Positions 1 through 5,977 of a stretch of DNA of 6,257 bases are shown here, one piece after another. The notes under the pieces were generated by a model. It saw nothing but the letters and a program-made list of their open reading frames with translations, made no database searches and was not told the origin of the DNA. The DNA comes from JBBDYD01 sp040901865 (GTDB lineage: Bacteria; Bacteroidota; Ignavibacteria; UBA10030), in assembly GCA_040901865.1 (NCBI GenBank), contig JBBDYD010000068.1, positions 1-6,257 on the forward strand, read 5' to 3'. How positions within the stretch are numbered: the first letter of the stretch is position 1; the number at the start of each line of letters is the position of its first letter. The position numbers were made by a program, and so were the translations under genes.

Positions 1-1210
1 CGCCCTTGGTTCCGTTGACTCGTGCATTCGGATCGGCATGGCATACGTAACAGCTGGAACCGGGATCGGAATGCCAGTCGCCGTGAACATCGGCCATGAA
101 TCCGCGTTGATGTGTTCGCGGGTCAGTGTTCTTAATGCCGTCTGTATCGAGATGGCAGGTAAGGCATGTGGGGTCGGCTCCCTGTGCATCATGGCATGAA
201 GCGCAGCTCTCGATATCGCGCCGTGCGAGCTGTGCATGCAATCCACCGCCCGAACCGACTCCGATTGTTGCAAAACCCGCCTGCTGATGGGTCAGGGGCC
301 GGAATTGAAGTTGATTGACGTTTCCACCCGCCATGTGGCATGTTGAGCAGAAATCCTGTGTGCTGTGACAGGTGGCGCACTCCGAACTCTTTGCCGCCGC
401 CGCAACACCGTGGGTGAACCTGAAGTTTAAATTGTGCACCTGCTTCAACGTCATCCCTTGCGCGCGGTCATTGGCCGTGAGCCGCGATCCCCTTGGGGAG
501 ACCAGATCCATCCCTGCCGTTCCTGTCTGCATAAGTTCGGGGTTGATGTGGCAATCCTGGCATGATTCTTCGGTATGACAGGTCATGCAAGTTGCATCCT
601 GCATTCGCGCAAACTGTTTGTGCTCGGTGACAAAACTTGTCCTGTCGTGTTCCTTCGGCCGCAACGTGACGAAATTCGTGTGGCAGGTTTCGCAATCGTT
701 CGACACGGTGAGATTATTGTGGCAGGTGTTGCAGGTGGCCATTGAGGGGAGGCTCTTGGGAGTTGCGAGGGTCATTCCGTCGAGTCCCTGATGGCATGTC
801 TCGCAGGCCATCGCCTGGGCGCCCACGTGGAGTTCATGATTGAAGATCAACTCGCGCTTCGGGCTCTCAAAAGCAACGTACGTTCCTTGGTCTGCGCTGG
901 TATGGCAATAGGTGCAGTCATTCTGCAGCTGTTCTTCGTGACAGGCCTGGCAATTCGCCTTCTTGCTCAGGAGGTTGTCGCCAGATTTTGTACTTGTCGC
1001 CGCTGCATCATGGCAATCCTGGCATGAGACACCCGCGTCTTTGATGTGAAACTCGTGTGAGAACTTGATGAGTTGAGCCCGGTCCTGTTGAGCAGACGCT
1101 TCGCGGGACTGTGTTACAAAGGTCGAGACAACGATGAGAAGAAGCATTCCCACGGCAAGGAGGTAGACCTGAATGACGGAGATCTGTTTGACGAGAGTCG
1201 AGGTTCGCAT
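1..1210 (-). CDS. Multihaem c-type cytochrome, at least 13 haems, c7/c3-like modules (3' end outside window)
   Basis: I translated this from ATG at 1210; the frame stays open to the window edge, giving 403 residues without a stop. Thirteen CXXCH sites start at residues 63, 87, 99, 136, 160, 173, 208, 217, 278, 288, 336, 349 and 387. Residues 10-32 are strongly hydrophobic after a short basic N-terminus and are followed by ASA-Q at 38-41. This could be a cleaved signal or, because the hydrophobic stretch is long, an inner-membrane anchor. Phe-X-His-X-X-His motifs at 50-55 and 123-128 precede three haems each, as in triheme c7/class III cytochromes, and later histidines (197, 267, 325, 376) may be distal ligands. 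A haem-free stretch (222-277) separates two haem-rich parts. The gene starts 7 bases after the barrel gene and has no clear ribosome site, so coupling is likely. Probable role: electron carrier, perhaps inserted in or docking to the barrel. The C-terminus, and so the total haem count, is unknown. Confidence 0.93.
   Translation of the reverse strand, partial: MRTSTLVKQISVIQVYLLAVGMLLLIVVSTFVTQSREASAQQDRAQLIKFSHEFHIKDAGVSCQDCHDAAATSTKSGDNLLSKKANCQACHEEQLQNDCTYCHTSADQGTYVAFESPKRELIFNHELHVGAQAMACETCHQGLDGMTLATPKSLPSMATCNTCHNNLTVSNDCETCHTNFVTLRPKEHDRTSFVTEHKQFARMQDATCMTCHTEESCQDCHINPELMQTGTAGMDLVSPRGSRLTANDRAQGMTLKQVHNLNFRFTHGVAAAAKSSECATCHSTQDFCSTCHMAGGNVNQLQFRPLTHQQAGFATIGVGSGGGLHAQLARRDIESCASCHDAQGADPTCLTCHLDTDGIKNTDPRTHQRGFMADVHGDWHSDPGSSCYVCHADPNARVNGTKG
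677..1063 (-). repeat. Tandem duplication of a triheme module in the multihaem cytochrome
   Basis: Residues 50-104 and 123-178 of the partial cytochrome share the same layout: Phe-X-His-X-X-His, then CXXCH at +13, +37 and +49/50. Matching sites are offset by 73 residues (His52/125, Cys63/136, Cys87/160) and 74 for the third haem (Cys99/173). This is protein-level spacing evidence, consistent with an old internal duplication of a c7-like triheme domain. Confidence 0.7.
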
Positions 1211-1217
1211 AGAGGTC

Positions 1218-2516
1218 TCAGAACAAAGTGATTCGTTCGTTGAGGAAATAGCTCGCCCGCAGGAAGAGCCGGACATCGTTCTTGTAGATCTTGTTTTGAA
1301 TCCATTGTACCTGTGCGTCGACGGACAAGGCTGGCATCGGCCGGTACACAGCTCCGAGCGAACCGCTCAATGCCGGGTCGCGCTTCGCCTGATACCGGTT
1401 GAGTTTGTAGTATCCGTACGTGAACGAAGCTGTCGGGGTCAGAGTGTTATCGAGCAGGGGGTATCCGCCATGCACCGATGCGGCGTTGATCCGCCCGTTG
1501 TAGCCGTAGATGCTTGAAGCGCTTGCAGAAAAATATTTCCAGTTCAGGCCGAAGGTCCATTGCTTGGAAATTTCATCGCCGTAGGAAACTTCGCCGTACC
1601 GGCCAAAGGTTTGGAGATCATCGATAAAGTGGACATCGTATTCAAGCCCGAACTCAAATTCTTTCAAGGAGTTATACGTAAATGCGGAGAAGATCGAGTT
1701 ATAGGAAATTCTGGGCTCGCGCTGAAGGTATTCGGCTGTCAGCGCCCATCGCTCGATGGGTTTGACCCTGGTGAAGGCCTGTACTTTCGCCATCTGGTCG
1801 GCTTGCAGGTCGTGATCGTAGCGGAGGTATGCGTAGACCATTTCGTACTCACCGCTCAGGTCGGCACTGATGTATTCCTCGATACGCGCCGAGGGGCTGA
1901 TCTCCGTCATAATCGGATTGAAAAGGGAATCGCGGCGGAGAGCCTTATAAGCTTCCGGCTGAATTCGCTTGTTCACATAACTGATCGACACGTTGCCGAA
2001 ATCCACAGGCATGGCCACGATCTGACCGCCGTACATTGCGTTATCCGAAGGATCTTTGATGATCTCGGCCTTCATTCCGGCAGGCGGAAGCGCTCCGATA
2101 TATCCGAGCACCGTAATCCTGTTATCCAGAAACTTCCCTTTTGCCGACAGTCCGTCAATCGTTCCGTTTCCGACGCCTCCAAACACCGGTTGTCGACCGA
2201 TTGATGCATCGACGACGTTGCCGATGTTCCTCCATTTTACATATATGTTGTAAAGGCGAAGTTTCGGATCGTTTTTCAGCGGGCCGGCGAAATCGTTCCA
2301 CCCCTGGAGATAGGTTGAAAACGTGAGATCGTCCTGAGTGTAAGAGAACTGGGCTGTCTGATATCCGTAAAGATGGCTTGATGATGCGCCAATCGTGTCC
2401 TGCCGTTGCCATGCGTAAGCCGATGTGACAAAACGAGCCCTCAGGAACTGGCCTGTTGCCGTTTCGGCGGCAACAAGGGTAACCAGAAAGGCGAAGAGCG
2501 CAAGGTTCGTTTTCAT
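1218..2516 (-). CDS. Outer-membrane beta-barrel protein, putative porin partner of a multihaem cytochrome
   Basis: The 432-residue protein has a Sec signal peptide (basic start, hydrophobic 5-17, cleavage probably near TG-Q at 21-23). After it come many short stretches of alternating polar and hydrophobic residues rich in Tyr, Phe, Trp and Gly, separated by charged turns. It ends in RASYFLNERITLF, and a C-terminal Phe after an amphipathic strand is the usual Bam-recognised beta-signal. The segment SIGRQPVFGGVGNGTIDG (106-122) recalls the Gly-Arg-Gln strand seen in alginate-export-like barrels, but I cannot assign a family. About 410 mature residues is much smaller than MtrB-type 26-strand barrels and would suit a barrel of roughly 16-20 strands. 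No CXXCH is present. It is followed after 7 bases by a multihaem cytochrome, which suggests a porin-cytochrome pair; a general solute porin is the alternative. The start is supported by AGGA six bases upstream. Confidence 0.88.
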   Translation of the reverse strand: MKTNLALFAFLVTLVAAETATGQFLRARFVTSAYAWQRQDTIGASSSHLYGYQTAQFSYTQDDLTFSTYLQGWNDFAGPLKNDPKLRLYNIYVKWRNIGNVVDASIGRQPVFGGVGNGTIDGLSAKGKFLDNRITVLGYIGALPPAGMKAEIIKDPSDNAMYGGQIVAMPVDFGNVSISYVNKRIQPEAYKALRRDSLFNPIMTEISPSARIEEYISADLSGEYEMVYAYLRYDHDLQADQMAKVQAFTRVKPIERWALTAEYLQREPRISYNSIFSAFTYNSLKEFEFGLEYDVHFIDDLQTFGRYGEVSYGDEISKQWTFGLNWKYFSASASSIYGYNGRINAASVHGGYPLLDNTLTPTASFTYGYYKLNRYQAKRDPALSGSLGAVYRPMPALSVDAQVQWIQNKIYKNDVRLFLRASYFLNERITLF

Positions 2517-2522
2517 AATCGG

Positions 2523-2526
2523 TCCT
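2523..2526 (-). promoter_or_regulatory. Ribosome binding site of the beta-barrel gene
   Basis: On the minus strand AGGA lies six bases before the ATG at 2516, a normal Shine-Dalgarno distance. It fixes the start that also gives a complete signal peptide. Confidence 0.7.
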
Positions 2527-2555
2527 AAAAAGGTGTCTGAGTGCTACTCCCCCTG

Positions 2556-2571
2556 TTCAAACCCTATGCCA
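2556..2571 (-). promoter_or_regulatory. Possible sigma54-like promoter for the barrel/cytochrome unit
   Basis: The minus strand reads TGGCATAGGGTTTGAA. The GG and the second G-containing element are separated by ten bases, as in -24/-12 promoters, and it would give a leader of roughly 30 bases before the barrel gene. The -12 element is TTGA rather than the near-invariant TTGC, so this is weak. No convincing sigma70 or Bacteroidota-type promoter was found in the same gap. Confidence 0.2.
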
Positions 2572-2727
2572 GCAGGTTGATTCCGCCCCCCATCGAATTG
2601 CCCCGAAAATGCTTATTCGGAAGGGAGAAAATTCGGGTTTTACTAAGGTTAAGAGAGGCAAATCGTTGAACTTTTCAATATTGGGAAAACCCCAAATCGC
2701 ATATTTTGGTCAGAAAACCGCCCCCTA

Positions 2728-2766
2728 ATAAAAAACGGCGTTCCATTCCTCGAATGAAGCGCCGTT
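2728..2766 (-). terminator. Rho-independent terminator after the tetrahaem cytochrome gene
   Basis: On the minus strand AACGGCG (2766-2760) pairs with CGCCGTT (2740-2734). The stem continues inward with one C/A mismatch and one G/U pair to an inner CATTC/GAATG arm closed by a GAG triloop, for about 15 positions in all. A run of T follows directly (2735-2730, then ATTA). It lies about 30 bases after the stop at 2797. There is no T-run on the other side, so it works only for minus-strand transcripts. Confidence 0.93.
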
Positions 2767-2796
2767 GAGAATATCAGCAGCCGGTTGAATCTACGA

Positions 2797-3336
2797 CTAT
2801 CCGGCTTTCGGTACAGGATGTTTAATCTTACTCCAATATTCTCCAAACTTAAATCCTTTGAATGTCGGGCTCTTTTCGTTATGACACGTTTTGCATTTTG
2901 CCTCTATGGCAGCTTCGTCTTTGAATTCCGTCATTCCCGCGGCGACGGATTTTGCATGATCCTTCATGACGGGGATACTCTTGAAGGCTGAACCCGCGCC
3001 ATGGCAGGTTTCGCACTGGACGCCGTCCTGTTTATTGAAGGTCTTTTCGACAAGTTTGGCATCCGCCTGCGTTACATGGCATTCGAGGCATGCGGCCGTT
3101 TCGGCGGCGGGTTTATCGGACCCCTTGGATTTTGCAATCTTGTCCGCTTCAGCGGTGGTTAGTGCCTTGTATGCTTCTGCATGTTTGCTCTTCTGCCAGA
3201 TCTCCATTTGCTTTCCCTGCTTTTCTGTCCGGTGGCAGGGTGCGCACATTTTTGTTCCGATGTATTTGTTCTGCGCTGCGAGAGAGGCTGAAACAACAAT
3301 GAGAATCGTCAGTAGACCGGATACGCGTTTGATCAT
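2797..3336 (-). CDS. Tetrahaem periplasmic cytochrome c, cytochrome c554-like
   Basis: The 179-residue protein has a cleavable signal peptide (MIKR, hydrophobic 7-19, then AA-Q at 20-22) and no other membrane segment, so it should be a soluble periplasmic protein. Four CXXCH sites start at residues 31, 83, 108 and 148. The motif EIWQKSKHAEAYKAL (45-59), with His52, is typical of c554-family proteins, where it supplies a distal haem ligand; His127 in KDHAKS is another candidate. The protein is Lys-rich, which would suit docking to acidic partners. It probably shuttles electrons between the membrane-bound 11-haem cytochrome encoded just upstream and an acceptor further out. It is separated from that gene by 113 bases containing a promoter-like sequence and is followed by a strong terminator, so it may be expressed both with the bc-type operon and on its own. 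The family call rests on motif layout; the partner is inferred. Confidence 0.92.
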   Translation of the reverse strand: MIKRVSGLLTILIVVSASLAAQNKYIGTKMCAPCHRTEKQGKQMEIWQKSKHAEAYKALTTAEADKIAKSKGSDKPAAETAACLECHVTQADAKLVEKTFNKQDGVQCETCHGAGSAFKSIPVMKDHAKSVAAGMTEFKDEAAIEAKCKTCHNEKSPTFKGFKFGEYWSKIKHPVPKAG

Positions 3337-3347
3337 GGTGGTCGGTG

Positions 3348-3354
3348 CTCCTCA
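3348..3354 (-). promoter_or_regulatory. Ribosome binding site of the tetrahaem cytochrome gene
   Basis: TGAGGAG on the minus strand ends 11 bases before the ATG at 3336. The match is strong and the spacing slightly long. No better-placed start exists that keeps the signal peptide intact. Confidence 0.6.
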
Positions 3355-3383
3355 GGTAAGGTATTCAAGAAATGACTCATAAC

Positions 3384-3412
3384 AGTGTACGGTGTTCCTC
3401 TCTCTAAGTCAA
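3384..3412 (-). promoter_or_regulatory. Sigma70-like promoter upstream of the tetrahaem cytochrome
   Basis: The minus strand has TTGACT (3412-3407), a 17-base spacer, and TACACT (3389-3384). That is five of six and four of six matches to the -35 and -10 consensus at optimal spacing, with a leader of about 40 bases. A near-palindrome ATGAGTCAT lies just downstream (3380-3372), close to the expected transcript start, and could be an operator. No terminator was found between the 11-haem gene and this site, so read-through is also possible. Confidence 0.5.
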
Positions 3413-3449
3413 GGAATCGCGTGCTTGTACGTCACATTCATTCCTGCCA

Positions 3450-4901
3450 TTACGCTTCTTTCTCAATTCTCTTAATATAGAGAAACAGCGAGATTGCCAA
3501 AATTGTGATAATCAGAGTGGAAACGCCCAATCCTATCCTCCGGAAATAGTACTCATCGATCGCTCCCTCGGCCTCCGTCACAACGGTTTCCGCAGTTACC
3601 TTTCCGCCGCCGGCCACTTCCAGAAGACGTTTCGTGTCGAACGCGTGTATCGTTGTCCTTGATTCAAGCCGGGCTTGCCGAACACTTCGGAGTTTGAACT
3701 TCGCTTCGGAGACTTCCATTCCCTTTTGTTCGGCCTCGTCAATCAATGTGCGGGCATGACCTTCCAGCATCACGAGACTGTCGATCGCAGTGCGCATGGT
3801 CCGGGCGGCTTCATAGCCCAAGGGATTTTCCTGGGGCGAATGACACCGTGCGCAGACGGCCGGGGGCTGTGGTCCAAGCAGTTCATCAGTGGCTGCAACA
3901 ATGCGATGATTCCCGTGACAAGTTTCGCATTCGGGAAGGTTTCGTGCTTCGAAGGCCTTTTCGTGCGGGCTCTTGGAAAAGAGTTCCGCGTTCAACGCGT
4001 GACACGTTCCGCATACTTGCGAGATCGATTGAACACCTGGCGGAACAGCGCCGTGATTGTCGTGGCAATCGTTACACGCCGGTGCGCCAACGTCATTCTT
4101 TTCCAGAAGGGCGATACCGTGCACGCTGGCCGCGTAGGACTCGTACTGATCGACCGGTATACCGTAGGGTTTCATTCGTACGGAATCGCTATGGCAGGTT
4201 GCGCAGGTGCTTGGAAGGTTCGTCGAATAGACACTCGATTTCACATCATGAGCGGAACGGATGTCGTGGCTGCCATGGCAGCTCGCACATTCGGCGACAT
4301 TCGCATCACCGCGTGCGTTTCGCTCTCCATGGACACTTGTGCGGTACTTCGCTAACTGATCGATAGGAAGAGAAGGATTGTAATTCCGCATGAACCTTGC
4401 ATCGCTATGGCAGGTTGCACAGGTGGCGGTGACGTTCAGCGGGTGCACGGGAGAATTCCGGTTCCGCGCGCTCACGATCCCATGGGTAGTATGGCACGTC
4501 GTGCACTGCAGCAGCCGCTCCTTTCCGGTAATGGACAAACGGCCGTGGACACTTTCTTTCAGAAGCGCGCTCTGGGTGACGGGTAACTTGGAGTGATAGG
4601 ACTTCATCCGATCGGCATCGGAATGGCAGTGTTCGCAGGTTGCGGAAATTGCATCGCCTTTTGGGATTCCGATAAATCCGGCCTGCGGATTCATCGCAGC
4701 TTCCATGTCCTCCGTTTTGGAGTCGCCACCGTGACACCCCGCACAGGAAATTCCCTTTGCCCGGTGAACATCGCGCACGAATAGTTGTGAGGGCTGATCT
4801 TCGAGGGTCTGGTGACAGGTGAAGCACTGATCGACGCGATCCTGTGCGGAAAGCACCGAAGGCAAAAAGAGAAGGGAAAAAAACAGGGTTCGCCGGATCA
4901 T
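3450..4901 (-). CDS. Membrane-anchored 11-haem cytochrome c of a Rieske/cytochrome b complex
   Basis: The start is ATG at 4901, inside a longer open frame reaching 5132. This start gives a clean signal peptide (MIRRTLFFSLLFLPSVLSA-Q) and an ATGA overlap with the cytochrome b stop. The 483-residue product has eleven CXXCH sites starting at residues 26, 53, 89, 133, 161, 205, 233, 276, 297, 325 and 350. Paired sites with CHG-X-H and SVHG motifs resemble the doubled-CXXCH/c3-type families, and His119, 191 and 261 in SVHG are likely distal ligands. Residues 363-450 are haem-free, charged and mostly helical in character. Residues 456-476 form one transmembrane helix followed by a basic tail (IKRIEKEA), so the haem domain should face the periplasm. 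Its place directly after Rieske and cytochrome b suggests it takes electrons from the Rieske centre in place of cytochrome c1 or f. That role is inferred from gene order. Confidence 0.93.
   Translation of the reverse strand: MIRRTLFFSLLFLPSVLSAQDRVDQCFTCHQTLEDQPSQLFVRDVHRAKGISCAGCHGGDSKTEDMEAAMNPQAGFIGIPKGDAISATCEHCHSDADRMKSYHSKLPVTQSALLKESVHGRLSITGKERLLQCTTCHTTHGIVSARNRNSPVHPLNVTATCATCHSDARFMRNYNPSLPIDQLAKYRTSVHGERNARGDANVAECASCHGSHDIRSAHDVKSSVYSTNLPSTCATCHSDSVRMKPYGIPVDQYESYAASVHGIALLEKNDVGAPACNDCHDNHGAVPPGVQSISQVCGTCHALNAELFSKSPHEKAFEARNLPECETCHGNHRIVAATDELLGPQPPAVCARCHSPQENPLGYEAARTMRTAIDSLVMLEGHARTLIDEAEQKGMEVSEAKFKLRSVRQARLESRTTIHAFDTKRLLEVAGGGKVTAETVVTEAEGAIDEYYFRRIGLGVSTLIITILAISLFLYIKRIEKEA
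3999..4643 (-). repeat. Three tandem 72-residue diheme modules in the 11-haem cytochrome
   Basis: Units begin at residues 87, 159 and 231. Their first haem Cys are at 89, 161 and 233 (exact 72 spacing), the SVHG His at 119, 191 and 261, and the second haem Cys at 133, 205 and 276. Each reads roughly: TCxxCHSD, basic-Met/Tyr, LP-V/I-DQ-like, SVHG, then CxxCHxxH. At DNA level 4185-4209 and 4401-4425 match at 24 of 25 bases, offset by 216 bases, so at least the last duplication is recent or kept similar. The haem pairs before and after follow the theme more loosely. Confidence 0.85.
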
Positions 4902-5977
4902 GAGAGGTAACCGAGAATCGTGAAGAGAATGATATAAAGAACGGCAAAGAGTCCAAGGTAATTCACGAATCGACTTTGCTGCCCCCGGGCGCTCTGGCGG
5001 TCCCAAAACGGAATAAAGAACCAGAGAGCGCCGGCCAGCGAAAACATCAGGATCCCGACAATTTCCCCGTCCACGATCCAGATTTGGGCCGGGAGATACT
5101 TGAGCGTCTGGAACATGAACATGAAGTACCATTCGGGCATGATGCCGGCGGGAGCCGATGCAAACGGATCAGCTTTCTGGCCGAGTTCCCAGGGAAAGAA
5201 CACGGCGAGGATTGCGAGAAGATTCAGGACGATAAGCCACAGGAGGACGTCGCGGAGGAAAAAATTAGGGAAGAATGGCATCCGCCGCTCTTCTCGACCG
5301 ATGTTCTTTTCGAGCCCGAGAGGTTCGCTCATTCCCTGCCGTTGGACCAGGACGAGGTGGATCCCAAGCAGAATGGTGAAGAGGCCGGGAAAAACCGCAA
5401 CATGGAATCCAAAAAACCGCGACAGTGTCGCCCCGGTCACGTCGGGTCCGCCGCGCAGGAATTCCAGGATCGGGTCGCCGATAACCGGAAGAACGCCTCC
5501 GATGTCCGTGCCGACCTTTGTTGCAAAGAAGGCCAGCTCGTTCCAGGGAAGCAGGTACCCGCTGAACCCGAACCCAAGCCCGATGAAGAACATGAGCATC
5601 CCCGAGACCCATGTCAATTCGCGCGGTTTTCGGTATGCTTTTTCAAACATCACGCTGAACATGTGAATCATTGCAGCAAGGATAAACAGGTTTGCCGCCC
5701 AACTATGGATAGAGCGAATCAGCCATCCGAATTGCACCTTGGACATGATGAACTGAATGCTCTCGAACGCAAGCTCCTCGCTGCCCTTGTAATAGAGGAG
5801 CAAGAGGATTCCCGTGACGACCTGGATAAGAAAGAGGAAGAGGGAAACGCCGCCAAAGTAATACCACACCGAATGGCGGTGCACCGGCACCTCTTTTTTC
5901 TTCATAAACTCCACGAGATCGTGCAGTTGAACACGCTCGTCAATCCATCGATAGGCAGACTCGAAATACCGGCTCAT
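4898..5977 (-). CDS. Cytochrome b of a Rieske/cytochrome b complex (fused b6 plus subunit IV type)
   Basis: The 359-residue protein has about seven transmembrane helices (near 38-63, 88-112, 122-145, 190-212, 240-262, 302-322 and 338-358). Haem b ligands are His91 and His105 in helix 2, and His192 and His207 in helix 4. The gap of 14 residues between the last two is the cytochrome b6 spacing rather than the 13 of mitochondrial-type cytochrome b. GWLIRSIHSW, RKPRELTWVSG and GYLLPW match b6. ADPFASAP and PEWYF (281-285, the quinol-oxidation site) match subunit IV, so both halves are fused in one chain. It oxidises quinol at the inner membrane, passing one electron to the Rieske protein and one across the two b haems. 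Cys35 of plant b6, which holds haem cn, aligns with Tyr40. The start overlaps the Rieske stop by 4 bases and has no clear ribosome site, so it is translationally coupled. A petB/qcrB name would be reasonable but is left open. Confidence 0.97.
   Translation of the reverse strand: MSRYFESAYRWIDERVQLHDLVEFMKKKEVPVHRHSVWYYFGGVSLFLFLIQVVTGILLLLYYKGSEELAFESIQFIMSKVQFGWLIRSIHSWAANLFILAAMIHMFSVMFEKAYRKPRELTWVSGMLMFFIGLGFGFSGYLLPWNELAFFATKVGTDIGGVLPVIGDPILEFLRGGPDVTGATLSRFFGFHVAVFPGLFTILLGIHLVLVQRQGMSEPLGLEKNIGREERRMPFFPNFFLRDVLLWLIVLNLLAILAVFFPWELGQKADPFASAPAGIMPEWYFMFMFQTLKYLPAQIWIVDGEIVGILMFSLAGALWFFIPFWDRQSARGQQSRFVNYLGLFAVLYIILFTILGYLS

Larger units (their letters stand above)
2517..2796. other. 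Intergenic region between the two transcription units
   Basis: This 280-base gap is the longest in the window. It contains the terminator of the upstream gene (2728-2766), then an AT-rich stretch with a small hairpin (TTGGG/CCCAA near 2681-2695) and a 5-bp CCGAA/TTCGG inverted repeat near 2603-2620. The ribosome site of the barrel gene lies near its left end. Short open frames here show no recognisable product. Confidence 0.7.

Noticed and set aside
1..1210. Repeated TGGCAGGT/TGGCATGT-like words on the plus strand, suggestive of a repeat array
   Set aside because: They are the reverse complement of CXXCH codons in a haem protein and have irregular spacing, so they are neither CRISPR nor binding-site repeats.
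1560..2204. A 214-codon plus-strand open frame
   Set aside because: It is antisense to the beta-barrel gene, whose signal peptide, strands and C-terminal Phe show the minus strand is coding.
3413..3449. AGGAAT/ATTCCT inverted repeat just after the 11-haem stop as a terminator
   Set aside because: The stem is only 6 bp with a loop of about 22 bases and there is no T-run, so termination is not supported.
3675..4366. Plus-strand open frames of 226 and 206 codons
   Set aside because: Both are antisense to the 11-haem cytochrome and carry low-complexity Cys/Arg/His sequence that mirrors the repeated haem codons. No ribosome site or family was seen.
4902..5132. Extended N-terminus (77 extra residues) of the 11-haem cytochrome
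   Set aside because: It would overlap cytochrome b by over 230 bases and put a non-hydrophobic stretch ahead of an excellent signal peptide that begins at 4901 with an ATGA overlap.
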